A stretch of DNA of 64,000 nucleotides from Gammaproteobacteria bacterium (GCA_029253585.1 JAQWZF010000023.1:186001-250000), one strand, 5' to 3'; positions 52,599 to 63,001 are shown, counted from the first letter of the stretch. Notes: generated from the sequence alone by a model not told the origin. A program made the numbers and translations.

Positions 52599-54485
52599 TT
52601 AATTTAAGTCTGACTGCATGTCTTGTATCCAACGATCGACGCGCGCCTCTAGCAACGGCATAGGCAGAGCACCTGCACCCAGCACTACATCATGGAACGC
52701 TCTGACATCAAAATTATCTGCTAACGCCGACTCGGAGTTACGACGCAATTCCTGAAACTTCATCATGCCAATCTTATAGGCCGTAGCCTGCCCCGGGCCA
52801 GTTATATAGCGTTGAATCTCCGAACGAATTGCGCCCTCCGCCTGGGGAGAGTTATCCAGAAAATATTGCACCGCCTGCTCTTCGCCCCATTGTTTCGAGT
52901 GAATGCCAGTATCGACTACCAAGCGTATAGCACGCCAGATCTCACCACCCAGACGACCGAAGTCCGAATAGGGATCTTCAAACGCCCCCATCTCCTTAGC
53001 TAGCCATTCGGAGTACAGCCCCCAACCTTCGGTGTATGCAGTGGTTCGATACTGCGTGCGGAACCGAGGCACGTCGGTAAGTTCTTGCTGAATTGAAATC
53101 TGCATATGATGGCCAGGATTGCCCTCGTGATAGGCCACGTCCTCGAGTTGAAAGATCGGCAATGTAGACATGTCGGCCATATGTGAATAGAAGACTCCCG
53201 GGCGAGACCCATCTGGCGTCCCCGATGCATAGTGCTGGGCCGCGCCGGCCTGCTCTCGGAAGGCTTCAACCCGTTTCACTTCGAGAGACGCCTTGGGCAG
53301 TCGGCCGAAATAATCAGGTAGTTTTAACGCTATGGCATCTAGGTACTGATTATTTAAATCCAGGTAGTCCTGCCGCCCCTCATCGGTATTGGGAAAGTAG
53401 AAGCTGTCATCCTCGCGCATGAACACAAAGAAGTCTGCCAGTGTCCCCTCAAAGCCCACCGCATTTTTTATCTCTTCCATCTCTAGCTGGATACGATCGA
53501 CCTCGGCCAATCCAATCTCGTGAATCTCATCGGCTGTTAGTTCCAGAGTTGTCATCTGGGCGAGCCGATAGTTGTAATATACCTCACCCTGGGGAAGAGC
53601 CCATACACCCTGTGCCATCGGAGATGCGAACGCCTTGTCTTGTTCTAACCAGGCCGCTATCTCGCGATAGGCCGACATGACCTCACCGGATAGAATCTCC
53701 TGCGCGCTAGTTAAATATTCTTGAGCCTGTTCGCTACTTATAAGATCAGTCTCAACCAAGGATTCTATCTTTCCTTGAATATCGGTCCAAAGCGGTGAGT
53801 TCGGAGAGTTGTCATTGGTATTAAAGGGTACACCCGAAGTCACCCTGTCTATCTCTGTCATCGCAAAGTCATAGGCGAATGCAGGTTGGCGAATACCGGC
53901 GGCCGATGCGGCACGCGCACGCTCAAGCAACTCCCCGAAGACTCGATCAAGCTCACCCAGTCTTGAAAGATAGGCTTCGATATCCGACACATCATCGACG
54001 CGATGGTAGTTGATTAAAAAGTTAGGCAATGAAGCGTGGGGGCCACCGCGGCCAAAGATATAGCCATGCTGTCTAAACGGCACAGAGGCTTCTGCTCTGG
54101 CTAGTGAATAGCTCCACATATCATAGGAAAGCTTGCCATCTTCGCTCAGCAGAGCGTAGTCGAAATCCGCCTGCATGGTTGCCACGCTCTGTCTGCGCCA
54201 TCCAAGTTGTGCATCTTGTCCCACGCTCGTGTAGTCGTTCAGAACATCATAGTCAGACTTGTCGCCCAGCCTGGTCTTAGTCTGTGGACTAAAACCAAGC
54301 AGCTCCTCGTATTGCTCGTCGAACCAGGCATTTAGCCGCGCGGTTTCTGCGGCAATCGGATCGACAGTAGCGGCCTGGCTAGCAACTGACTGAACATCTA
54401 CAGGCACTCTTGAGATTTGTTGATCTGGCGTCTCCTCACTACAGGTGGCTAGCAACAAAATTAGTGGAAGTAAAAATAGACGCAT
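52599..54485 (-). CDS. DUF885 family lipoprotein, putative zinc peptidase (paralogue)
   Basis: ATG 54485 is chosen because it gives a lipoprotein start (RLFLLPLILLLATC) that aligns with the paralogue at 22926; the open frame extends back to 54653, overlapping cysQ, but without coding character. The 628-residue product shares the paralogue's blocks: FSPQTKTRLGDKSDYDVLND, RRQSVATMQADFDYALLSED, YIFGRGGPHASLPNFLINYH and the metal-site motif YHEGNPGHHMQISIQ at about residue 450. It is probably an envelope-anchored peptidase. The serine hydrolase gene follows 23 nt downstream. Confidence 0.85.
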   Translation of the reverse strand: MRLFLLPLILLLATCSEETPDQQISRVPVDVQSVASQAATVDPIAAETARLNAWFDEQYEELLGFSPQTKTRLGDKSDYDVLNDYTSVGQDAQLGWRRQSVATMQADFDYALLSEDGKLSYDMWSYSLARAEASVPFRQHGYIFGRGGPHASLPNFLINYHRVDDVSDIEAYLSRLGELDRVFGELLERARAASAAGIRQPAFAYDFAMTEIDRVTSGVPFNTNDNSPNSPLWTDIQGKIESLVETDLISSEQAQEYLTSAQEILSGEVMSAYREIAAWLEQDKAFASPMAQGVWALPQGEVYYNYRLAQMTTLELTADEIHEIGLAEVDRIQLEMEEIKNAVGFEGTLADFFVFMREDDSFYFPNTDEGRQDYLDLNNQYLDAIALKLPDYFGRLPKASLEVKRVEAFREQAGAAQHYASGTPDGSRPGVFYSHMADMSTLPIFQLEDVAYHEGNPGHHMQISIQQELTDVPRFRTQYRTTAYTEGWGLYSEWLAKEMGAFEDPYSDFGRLGGEIWRAIRLVVDTGIHSKQWGEEQAVQYFLDNSPQAEGAIRSEIQRYITGPGQATAYKIGMMKFQELRRNSESALADNFDVRAFHDVVLGAGALPMPLLEARVDRWIQDMQSDLN

Positions 54486-54592
54486 AGCTAAACTCGTTGG
54501 TTTCATTTGAATGGTAGATGGCAGGTATTGGCAATTAGTTAGTTCAATAAAGCGCTCGACAGCTAACGTAGGGCAAGAAGCTAATACTTTTG

Positions 54593-55423
54593 CTATTGCT
54601 TGTCTAGCAACTCCTGCCAAGGGTAGAGCGGATCTGCAAGCGCTATAAAACAAGGGTTTAGCAATTCAGCTTTGGTATTATAGCGAAGCGTCTGAAACTG
54701 CAGATCAACAATCGCCCCGCCAGCTGCGGTGAGGATGCCCTGGGCCGCAGCAGTATCCCACTCGCTGGTAGGCGCTAGCCGAGGATAGATATCTGCCATG
54801 CCTTCGGCTAGCAGACACATCTTCAGCGAGCTGCCCATGCTCACTATCGTTGCCTTGCCAAGCTGCTCTTCGATCTGCTGTATCACTGCATTCAGATCCT
54901 CGCCTCGATGACGACGGCTCGCTACGATACTTATACCGTTCTCTTGCTCCATGAGTCGACATTTTATTGGGTTCGCCACAGCATCCGCACGGTTCAAATC
55001 CTGCTTCCATGCCCCCAGCCCAATACCACCGAAATAGCTGACACCAGAAACCGGAACGTAGACTACCCCGGCAACCGCCGTATTATTTTCGATTAGCGCG
55101 ATGTTGACGGTAAACTCACCGTTGCGGCTAATAAACTCCTTAGTGCCATCGAGAGGATCGATGAGCCAGTAGCGTTGCCAGGATTTTCTCTGAGAGAAAT
55201 CGATCGCATCAGATTCTTCCGAAAGAAGAGGGATATCTGGAGTGAGCTTACTCAGGCGCTTGATGATCAGACGATGGGCGCGGCGGTCGGCATCGGTAAT
55301 AGGCGAATCATCCTGTTTCGTCGTTACCGCGATGGCCCGATCGGAATTGTAGACCTCGAGAATCTCGACGCCCGCTGCGATAGCGATATCCTTTACCTCA
55401 TTGAGCAATGATAGATCTAACAT
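54593..55423 (-). CDS. cysQ: 3'(2'),5'-bisphosphate nucleotidase
   Basis: A 276-residue Mg-dependent phosphatase of the inositol monophosphatase superfamily. Metal ligands lie in LLSEESD (about 65-71) and YWLIDPLDGTKEFISRNGEF (about 84-103); the third site is in APTSEWDTAAAQGIL (about 216-230), the CysQ form of the family motif. It removes the 3'-phosphate from adenosine 3',5'-bisphosphate (PAP), the by-product of sulfate assimilation and of sulfotransferases. yrfG starts divergently 146 nt away. It is cytoplasmic, often membrane-associated. Confidence 0.93.
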   Translation of the reverse strand: MLDLSLLNEVKDIAIAAGVEILEVYNSDRAIAVTTKQDDSPITDADRRAHRLIIKRLSKLTPDIPLLSEESDAIDFSQRKSWQRYWLIDPLDGTKEFISRNGEFTVNIALIENNTAVAGVVYVPVSGVSYFGGIGLGAWKQDLNRADAVANPIKCRLMEQENGISIVASRRHRGEDLNAVIQQIEEQLGKATIVSMGSSLKMCLLAEGMADIYPRLAPTSEWDTAAAQGILTAAGGAIVDLQFQTLRYNTKAELLNPCFIALADPLYPWQELLDKQ

Positions 55424-55569
55424 CGACTAAGGCTATTCCAGGGGGTTAATGATTTACCAATCTAAGATCTAGGCGCAGACACCACTGTACTGGTACTGCT
55501 TCCCGTTTCGCCTGTATCATGTTGCATGAGCCGTCAGCACTTGCCAAGGCTTATTTTCAGGAGGGTAAA

Positions 55570-56247
55570 ATGCTACCGTGGGCAGACATAGATACCATCA
55601 TGTTCGATATGGATGGCACACTACTGGACCTGCACTTCGATAATTATTTCTGGCAGCAGTTGATTCCCAAACTCTATGGTGAGAAACATGGCCTCAGCGA
55701 GGACGCTGCGCTAGAGTTCATGCATTGCAAAACTACCGAAGCTCAAGGAACACTCGATTGGTATTGCCTGGATTATTGGAAGGAGCAGTTGCAACTGGAC
55801 ATAACTGGCCTTAAGCGCGACGCCAAGCACAAGATCAATGTTCGCCCTCATGTCGAAGACATTTTACTGGAGTTAAAACTAAGCGATAAACGTGTAGTAC
55901 TAGTAACGAATGCGCATCCCTCAAGTCTGACCATCAAGATGGAGCACACTGGAATCGCTCACTACTTCGATCAATGTATTAGCTCACACATTCTAAGTCT
56001 GGCGAAAGAGAATCAGGGATTCTGGCAGAGTCTGCAAAAATTAGAGCGTTACGATCCACAACGTACCGTGTTATTCGACGACTCGCTTGAGGTGTTGCGC
56101 CAGGCAAAACGCGAAGGAATTAAATATCTGTTCGGCATTATGCAACCGGATAGCAGAAAACCCGGCGTGCCTATGGATGAATTTCCGCAGGTAGACAGAT
56201 TCGCAGATATACTTCCCTCTTTATCAACCCCCGACCAGATTACATAA
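55570..56247 (+). CDS. yrfG: GMP/IMP nucleotidase (HAD family)
   Basis: ATG 55570 is preferred over 55519: GGAGGG lies just before it and the protein then aligns with E. coli YrfG. The 225-residue product has HAD motif I DMDGTLLDLHFDNYFWQQLI, motif II in VVLVTNAHPSSLTIKMEHTG, a motif III Lys in LAKENQGFWQ and motif IV in VLFDDSLEVLRQAKREG. It hydrolyses purine nucleoside monophosphates. hslR follows 12 nt downstream, the same gene order as in E. coli (yrfG-hslR). Confidence 0.93.
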   Translation: MLPWADIDTIMFDMDGTLLDLHFDNYFWQQLIPKLYGEKHGLSEDAALEFMHCKTTEAQGTLDWYCLDYWKEQLQLDITGLKRDAKHKINVRPHVEDILLELKLSDKRVVLVTNAHPSSLTIKMEHTGIAHYFDQCISSHILSLAKENQGFWQSLQKLERYDPQRTVLFDDSLEVLRQAKREGIKYLFGIMQPDSRKPGVPMDEFPQVDRFADILPSLSTPDQIT

Positions 56248-56259
56248 ATTAATTGAGCC

Positions 56260-56670
56260 ATGGCCAAAAATAAACCGGCAGAGAAGAAGACCGACCTGAA
56301 CCGTCTACGCCTGGACAAGTGGTTATGGGCTGCGCGGTTCTACAAGACTCGCTCGGTAGCCAAACATGCCATCGAAGGGGGTAAGGTCTATTGTGAGGGA
56401 AGCCGCTGCAAACCAGGCAAGGAAGTCGAGATTGGTATGGAGATACGCCTGAGTCAGGGCCTGGATGAGAAAACAGTCATAATTCAGGCTCTATCCGGAC
56501 AGCGCCGCGGAGCGCCTGAGGCACAGCTCCTATATGCAGAGACCGAAGAGAGTATCGAGCAGCGAGAGAAACAGGCCCTTGAGCGCAAGGCCCAACCCAG
56601 CCTATGGCAATCTGATGGCAAGCCGAATAAGAGAGATCGGCGGCTTATTCACCGATTTAAGCAGAGTTAG
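56260..56670 (+). CDS. hslR: Ribosome-associated heat shock protein Hsp15
   Basis: A 136-residue basic protein with an S4 domain (LRLDKWLWAARFYKTRSVAK, AIEGGKVYCEGSRCKPGKEV) and a charged C-terminal helix (ESIEQREKQALERKA) rich in Lys and Arg, as in Hsp15. Hsp15 binds free 50S subunits that carry a nascent chain and helps free them after heat-induced abortion of translation. It lies 12 nt after yrfG. No heat-shock promoter could be identified before it. The hslO gene that follows in E. coli is not here. Confidence 0.93.
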   Translation: MAKNKPAEKKTDLNRLRLDKWLWAARFYKTRSVAKHAIEGGKVYCEGSRCKPGKEVEIGMEIRLSQGLDEKTVIIQALSGQRRGAPEAQLLYAETEESIEQREKQALERKAQPSLWQSDGKPNKRDRRLIHRFKQS

Positions 56671-56791
56671 CTGCAAGTAGTTGCGAGTTCACCGAGAATT
56701 AGGCAAGAACCTGCTGAAAAAATAACCTCCCGCAGCCTGTCTGGGCTCTCCAGCGCTAGCATTGCCCCAAAAACCATTGAAGGCAGCCGCG

Positions 56792-56821
56792 TTAGCACTG
56801 ACTAATGATATTTGTCATAAT
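56792..56821 (+). promoter_or_regulatory. Candidate promoter of gshA
   Basis: In the 300-nt gap between hslR and gshA, TTAGCA (56792-56797) and CATAAT (56816-56821) are spaced by 18 nt, matching four and five of six consensus bases. The rest of the gap (56671-56970) is GC-mixed with no other clear signal. Confidence 0.3.
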
Positions 56822-56970
56822 GCCGCTCACCTGAAATGAGTCGTTGCCCGAGCCGGGGCCGAGGCGCTATCAGAGTCCCTGGGGCAAGCAACAGCCAAAC
56901 AACTGGCAACTACTGTGCTAACTAGCAACTACACGGATTGAGTGTACTAACAGACCTTCCAGGAGATATC

Positions 56971-58539
56971 TTGAGTAAAGAATTCAATGAGTGCCTGCAA
57001 CGCTACCAGCTACCTGAGTTTGACGCAGCCTGGGGCGCCATTCATCGAGGTATAGAGAAGGAAAGTCTGCGCGTCGCGAAAGACGGCCATATTTCTCTGG
57101 CCAGCCATCCTCAGTCGCTTGGCTCCAGCCTAAGTAATCCTTTCATTACTACCGATTTCAGCGAGTCGTTGTTGGAATTCATCACGCCTGCCTATAGCGA
57201 TATAGATACCTGTCTATCGAAGATGGAATACATACACCGTTTCACTATGCAGAATCTCGAGAATGAGGAAATGCTCTGGGTGTCTAGTATGCCCTGCCCG
57301 CTTGGCAGCTCAGATGAAATTCCAATAGCACAGTACGGCTCTTCCAATGTCGGCAAACTAAAAACGCTATACCGCCATGGTCTAAGCAATCGCTATGGTC
57401 GCTTAATGCAAATCATCTCCGGTATTCACTACAATTTCTCGATGCCCGAATCGTTCTGGCAGCCATATCAGGAAATGTGCGGCGACAAGGGACAGCTAAA
57501 GGATTTCAAGACAAAGAAATATCTCCACCTGATTAGAAATTTCCACCGCTATTCTTGGCTGCTAATCTATCTGTTTGGTGCATCGCCCGCCGCTTGCAAA
57601 TGTTTTGTTCAAGGGCGAGAGCACGATCTTCAAGAACTGGATGATTCCAGTCTCTATCTTCCCTATGCCACCTGTTTGCGCATGGGCAACCTGGGATACA
57701 AGAGTGAAGCACAGAAGTCACTGTTCGTCTGTTACAACGAGCTGGACTCCTATGCGGACTGCCTGCGCCAGGCCATGGATACGCCCTACCCCGAATACGA
57801 AGCAATGGGTCAGAGTAAAGACGGTGAGTATCTACAACTCAATACAAATCTTTTGCAGCTCGAGAATGAGTTCTACAGCACCATAAGACCGAAGCGAGTT
57901 GTTAAGAGTGGTCAACGACCATTGGAAGCATTGACACAGGACGGCATCGAATACATCGAGGTTAGGGCTCTGGATTTAAATCCCTATCTCCCTCTGGGCC
58001 TGGACAAAGAACAGATCCATTTCCTCGATAGCTTCCTGTTACATTGCCTCTTGGCTGAAAGTCCTGAGTGCCACAAGCAAGAATTCTTCGAGGTAGCAGA
58101 CAATATTTCCAAAGTGGTAAGACAGGGTCGTAACCCCCAGCTTTCTCTCAATTTGGAAGGGGCTCCGAAGAAGATGACAGACTGGGCCAACAAGATCTTA
58201 GCGGAGGTTGCTAACGCCGCCTCTATGCTCGACGAAATCCACGGGAGCAATAACTATAGCGAAAGTTTGGCCGCACAGTCAGCCAAGGTTACCGATCCGG
58301 ATCTCACTCCTTCGGGCAGAATCCTGAAAGACATGAAAGAAGGCGAACTATCGTTCTTCGAGTTCTCCATGCAGCAGTCTCGAATTCACCGAGACTATCT
58401 ACAAAAGGGCGGACTGAGCGATACAGCCGAAAAGTTGATGGAGAAGACGGCCGCCGAATCGCTTCTTGAGCAAGCAGAGATTGAGAGCAAGGACACCATA
58501 GGCTTCGATGAGTACCTGAAGAATTGGAACAAGGCATAG
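56971..58539 (+). CDS. gshA: Glutamate-cysteine ligase
   Basis: TTG 56971 is preferred as start because AGGAG lies 5 nt upstream; TTG 56938 would add 11 residues. The 522-residue enzyme follows the E. coli GshA type: GIEKESLRVAKDGHISLASH (ATP-site glutamates), LSNPFITTDFSESLLEFITP, ISGIHYNFSMPESFW, YLFGASPAACKCFVQG, LPYATCLRMGNLGYKSEAQK and GIEYIEVRALDLNPYLPLGL. It joins glutamate and cysteine with ATP, the first and limiting step of glutathione synthesis in the cytoplasm. gshB is not in the window. The two GSTs (8.4 and 18.2 kb) depend on its product. Confidence 0.95.
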   Translation: MSKEFNECLQRYQLPEFDAAWGAIHRGIEKESLRVAKDGHISLASHPQSLGSSLSNPFITTDFSESLLEFITPAYSDIDTCLSKMEYIHRFTMQNLENEEMLWVSSMPCPLGSSDEIPIAQYGSSNVGKLKTLYRHGLSNRYGRLMQIISGIHYNFSMPESFWQPYQEMCGDKGQLKDFKTKKYLHLIRNFHRYSWLLIYLFGASPAACKCFVQGREHDLQELDDSSLYLPYATCLRMGNLGYKSEAQKSLFVCYNELDSYADCLRQAMDTPYPEYEAMGQSKDGEYLQLNTNLLQLENEFYSTIRPKRVVKSGQRPLEALTQDGIEYIEVRALDLNPYLPLGLDKEQIHFLDSFLLHCLLAESPECHKQEFFEVADNISKVVRQGRNPQLSLNLEGAPKKMTDWANKILAEVANAASMLDEIHGSNNYSESLAAQSAKVTDPDLTPSGRILKDMKEGELSFFEFSMQQSRIHRDYLQKGGLSDTAEKLMEKTAAESLLEQAEIESKDTIGFDEYLKNWNKA

Positions 58540-58635
58540 CGGTTCTTGCTTTTAGGCGGCCATCTAGAATGCGGCGCAGTAACGCAGATTTAAGGGAAAG
58601 CGCAGCTCGTCAAGAAATGCAATTAGGAGCGGTCG

Positions 58636-59145
58636 ATGGCCCTAGCAATTCCCGGCAACAGAATAATCAACATAGACATTTTCCTAACCACCGTAGTCAC
58701 TATCGCTATCGCGCTATATATGGAACACGTGATGCTGCTCTCGCCCTACGGCCTATGTATCACCCAGCGTGTCTTTTTTATTCTCTGCGGCTTGATCTGT
58801 TTAGCAGCGGCGATTCATAATCCCGCAGCCGATGAACTGAAGATCTATGCATTCGTAGCAGCGGCAATGTGTATCTTCGGCAGCTATTTCGCCGGTAGAC
58901 AGATCTGGTTACAACACCTGCCAGAGGACTTGGTACCCGCTTGCGGCCCGGGCTTCGCTTATATTCGCGACAATTTCCCCTTCATCGAACTACTCGACTT
59001 TCTCCTGATAGGCGACGGTAATTGCGCAGAAGTTCAGTTCCGCTTCCTGGGAATTTTCTCAATTGCCGAGATGTCCATCATCGCCTTCTTCGCCCTTTTC
59101 AGCATTTTCCTGTTCATCGCTTTTCGCCAACAGACGGCAGACTAA
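58636..59145 (+). CDS. dsbB: Disulfide bond formation protein DsbB, one catalytic Cys replaced
   Basis: A 169-residue inner-membrane protein with four helices and the DsbB layout. The first periplasmic loop normally has P-C-x-x-C; here it reads SPYGLCITQRVFF, with Tyr38 in place of the first Cys and Cys41 kept. The codon TAC is one base from TGC. The second loop keeps both cysteines (Cys103 in VPACGPGF, Cys130 in GDGNCAEVQF). DsbB reoxidises DsbA and passes electrons to quinone, which needs the first pair, so this copy should be impaired. The stop overlaps the stop of the convergent gene at 59142. Confidence 0.85.
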   Translation: MALAIPGNRIINIDIFLTTVVTIAIALYMEHVMLLSPYGLCITQRVFFILCGLICLAAAIHNPAADELKIYAFVAAAMCIFGSYFAGRQIWLQHLPEDLVPACGPGFAYIRDNFPFIELLDFLLIGDGNCAEVQFRFLGIFSIAEMSIIAFFALFSIFLFIAFRQQTAD

Positions 59146-61277
59146 TTACGCCGCCACGCAAAGAACTTCTCTAGATAGGGAAAGTATTTCTCCGGAAGAC
59201 GCTCGCTGCGCCAGGCATTAGCGGCAAACTTGTTCGCCTCCAGAATCGTCGGATAGATATGCGTTACCGCCGAAATTTTCTTTAGACCCATGCCATGGGT
59301 CATAGCGAAGACAAACTCACCTATAACCTCACCAGCATGGTGTCCCACGATTGTTACCCCAAGAATCCTGTCTTTGCCGGGAACTGTAAGAACCTTAATG
59401 AAGCCGTGAGCCTCGCCATCGGCCAAGGAACGATCATGATGATCCATCTCATAGCGAGTGAGCTCATAAGAAATCTTCTTTTCCATGGCTTCTGTTTCAC
59501 TCAGCCCTACTCTTGCGACTTCAGGGTCGGTGAACGTTGCCCAGGGCACAACCGAGTAATTGATCCTGGAGCGATAGAGACCACCTAGCATCGCATTAAG
59601 CGAAGCGAACCAGGCCTGGAAAGATGCCATGTGAGTAAATTGATAGGGACCTGCGACATCTCCACAAGCGAATACATTTGGCATGCTGGTTTGCAGGTAT
59701 TCGTTCACTTCTATCGTCCCCTGCCCTGTCAGTGCCAGATTTAGATTCTCCAGGCCGAAGCCTTCGACATTCGCCTTGCGACCAATAGCGAGTAAGATCT
59801 TGTCGAATTCGACCCTGACCTTTTCACCCTTGTGTTCGGCCTCCATATAATCACCTGTCTCACCCGCCCCAAACTTTACTAACTTGTGTCCGGTGAGAAG
59901 CCGAATTCCCTGCTCGCGAAAAGCCTTCGCCACCACTTCGGAAACTTCCACATCTTCGCGCGGCATGACGCGCTCGGCCATATCGACCTGCGTCACATGT
60001 GCACCCAAGTTGCTAAACGCCTGAGCAAGCTCACAACCAATCGGTCCACAACCGACAACCAGCAAGCGCTTCGGCAACTCTGAAAGCGACCAAATTGAAT
60101 CAGAGCTTAGGTAGTCGATCTCAGCTAACCCTGGAATCGCCGGAACCAGAGGGCGCGCACCTGTGGCAACTATTATGGAGCGCGTCGTAATACGTCTATC
60201 ATTGACGGTCACAACATAGGGAGATTCTATAACAGCATCACCCAATTCAACCTCGACACCCAAGGAGGTAAACCGCTCTACCGAATCATGGGGTTCAATA
60301 GTTTTGATTACGCCCTGTACACGCGCCATCACTGCGGCAAAGTTAACCTCACCCTTCGCTCCATCGATTCCAAATTCTTTTGCCCTTCGTATGTAGGACA
60401 TGATGCGACCACTACGAATAATCGATTTACTGGGAACACAGCCGGTGTTCAAGCAGTCTCCGCCCATCTTGTGTTTCTCGATAAGAATTACTTTAGCCTT
60501 CGCACCTGCCGTTATTAACGAGGCAACGAGGCCCGCAGATCCCGCGCCGACAACGACAACATTAGCGTCGAAGCGTTTTGGTTTCTCAAAACTCTGCAAT
60601 GCCTTGTTGCGCTGAATACTGTTGAGAATAAGTTTGGCAATAAGCGGAAATACGCCGAGTAATACTAACGAACCCAAGACGGGTGGGCTCACCAAACCGG
60701 AAAGCGAGGATATTTGCGAAAGCTCCGAACCTGCATTCACATAAACTGCCGTGCCTATCAACATGCCTGCCTGGCTAGCAAGATAGAATGAAGTCGTACG
60801 AATAGCGGTTAGACCCATCAGGAGGTTCACAACGATGAAGGGAAACAGAGGGACCATACGAATGCTGAAGAGATAAAAACTGCCGTCTTTCTCGATACCT
60901 TTATTCAGTGGCGCAAGATAGTCCCCGAATCTTCGCTGCACCCAGTCTCGTAACAGTACTCGAGATGCTAGAAATGCCAGAGTCGCTCCTATGCTACTAG
61001 CAAAAGATACCAGCAGGGTTCCCCAGAACAGTCCGAATATCGCACCACCTAACAGAGTGATTATAATTGCGCCTGGAATAGAGAGCCCCGTGGCAATCAC
61101 ATAGCCTATGAAATAGATCACAGCTGTTTGCGCGAAGTTCTCATTCTTATAGTCTTGAATATTTGACAGCTGAGATTGCGCATATTCCAGTGTAAGATAT
61201 TGTCCTAGATCCAGCGTGATGTAACCGAATACGGCGATTACGAGTAGAGCAACTAAAATGAGTTTGGTCTTATTCAC
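59142..61277 (-). CDS. Fusion of TVP38/DedA-like membrane domain and FAD disulfide oxidoreductase
   Basis: A 711-residue protein. Residues 1-225 form a VTT (TVP38/TMEM64, DedA-like) membrane domain with LSIPGAIIITLLGGAIFGLF, GATLAFLASRVLLRDWVQRR and FSIRMVPLFPFIVVNLLMGL. Residues 235-710 form a class I pyridine nucleotide-disulfide oxidoreductase with GAGSAGLVASLITAGAKAKV, the redox pair GGDCLNTGCVPSKS, NAD site VVGCGPIGCELAQAFSNLGA, CGDVAGPYQFTHMASFQAW and the C-terminal interface ATVTHIYPTILEANKFA, His included. The second part resembles mercuric reductase or dihydrolipoamide dehydrogenase without an HMA domain. Its electron acceptor may be a membrane or periplasmic disulfide. The last bases overlap dsbB (59142-59145). 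Confidence 0.9.
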   Translation of the reverse strand: MNKTKLILVALLVIAVFGYITLDLGQYLTLEYAQSQLSNIQDYKNENFAQTAVIYFIGYVIATGLSIPGAIIITLLGGAIFGLFWGTLLVSFASSIGATLAFLASRVLLRDWVQRRFGDYLAPLNKGIEKDGSFYLFSIRMVPLFPFIVVNLLMGLTAIRTTSFYLASQAGMLIGTAVYVNAGSELSQISSLSGLVSPPVLGSLVLLGVFPLIAKLILNSIQRNKALQSFEKPKRFDANVVVVGAGSAGLVASLITAGAKAKVILIEKHKMGGDCLNTGCVPSKSIIRSGRIMSYIRRAKEFGIDGAKGEVNFAAVMARVQGVIKTIEPHDSVERFTSLGVEVELGDAVIESPYVVTVNDRRITTRSIIVATGARPLVPAIPGLAEIDYLSSDSIWSLSELPKRLLVVGCGPIGCELAQAFSNLGAHVTQVDMAERVMPREDVEVSEVVAKAFREQGIRLLTGHKLVKFGAGETGDYMEAEHKGEKVRVEFDKILLAIGRKANVEGFGLENLNLALTGQGTIEVNEYLQTSMPNVFACGDVAGPYQFTHMASFQAWFASLNAMLGGLYRSRINYSVVPWATFTDPEVARVGLSETEAMEKKISYELTRYEMDHHDRSLADGEAHGFIKVLTVPGKDRILGVTIVGHHAGEVIGEFVFAMTHGMGLKKISAVTHIYPTILEANKFAANAWRSERLPEKYFPYLEKFFAWRRN

Positions 61278-61354
61278 AGGTTTAGCCTTTGCATGTTTTT
61301 ACAGGTAGAACTTCTGCCACAGAGGGACGTAGCCGTATTTGTGGCATATAATCC

Positions 61355-61382
61355 TTGCCAACATAGATCGGTATGCTATAAC
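61355..61382 (+). promoter_or_regulatory. Candidate promoter of hemB
   Basis: TTGCCA (61355-61360) and TATAAC (61377-61382) are spaced by 16 nt, each matching five of six consensus bases. The expected start site lies about 100 nt before the hemB GTG at 61491. Confidence 0.45.
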
Positions 61383-61472
61383 CGTTTGCATTCCATTGGC
61401 GAGAAACATTTAGCAAGGCCAGGGAAATATTGGTCTTCAAACAGTTCAGCACATATCCTTTACCAACACTAA

Positions 61473-62504
<1,032 letters not shown>

Positions 62505-62540
62505 TACTGTCATCAATTAGTCGCTATATGCAGCTAGCCC

Positions 62541-62568
62541 TTGAATCCTGAATTTTTGGCCTTATCAT
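62541..62568 (+). promoter_or_regulatory. Candidate promoter of trxA
   Basis: TTGAAT (62541-62546) and TATCAT (62563-62568) are spaced by 16 nt and lie about 95 nt upstream of the trxA start. Both boxes are close to sigma70 consensus. The trxA ribosome site AAGGAAA is at about 62651-62657. Confidence 0.4.
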
Positions 62569-62662
62569 AGGCAGCACACGAGCGTGTAATCGAGTACTTG
62601 ATTCTTACAGCTCCTCATTTACGAGTCTGAATTCCCAAATAGCAAACACAAGGAAACCTTCT

Positions 62663-62989
62663 ATGAGCGACAATATCGTTCACATTTCTGACAGCAGTTT
62701 CGAAACCGACGTCCTCCAGGCCGAGGGTCCAGTCCTGGTTGATTTCTGGGCAGAATGGTGTGGCCCCTGCAAGATGATTGCTCCGGTACTCGAAGAATTG
62801 GCCGGCGAATACGACGGCAAGCTGAAGATCTGCAAGATGGATGTCGATGCCAACGTCGAAACGGCACCAAAATATGGCGTAAGAGGCATTCCTACGCTAA
62901 TCGTTTTCAACAATGGTGATGTTGCTGGCACCAAAGTAGGCGCCCTATCCAAGTCACAACTTTCCGCATTTATTGACAGCGTGATTTAA
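62663..62989 (+). CDS. trxA: Thioredoxin
   Basis: A 108-residue thioredoxin, the same size as E. coli Trx1. The redox site is WCGPCK with Cys33 and Cys36, preceded by VLVDFWAEW. The structural motifs that follow are [20 protein letters not shown] and the cis-Pro loop [17 protein letters not shown]. It reduces protein disulfides in the cytoplasm with NADPH and thioredoxin reductase. AAGGAAA precedes the ATG. The next gene downstream is rho, the common gammaproteobacterial order, although 560 nt separate them. Confidence 0.96.
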   Translation: MSDNIVHISDSSFETDVLQAEGPVLVDFWAEWCGPCKMIAPVLEELAGEYDGKLKICKMDVDANVETAPKYGVRGIPTLIVFNNGDVAGTKVGALSKSQLSAFIDSVI

Positions 62990-63001
62990 ATTGCGTTTAA
63001 T
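62973..63001 (+). promoter_or_regulatory. Strong candidate promoter for rho within the end of trxA
   Basis: TTGACA (62973-62978), an exact -35 consensus, and TTTAAT (62996-63001) are spaced by 17 nt. They overlap the last codons of trxA. Transcription would start near 63008 and give a leader of about 540 nt before rho. Confidence 0.55.

Noticed and set aside
54486..54653. Longer start for the second DUF885 protein
   Set aside because: It overlaps cysQ and puts the lipoprotein signal in the middle of the chain; ATG 54485 matches the paralogue.
58524..58820. Open frame overlapping gshA and dsbB
   Set aside because: It is a shadow in another frame of dsbB and lacks family similarity or a ribosome site.
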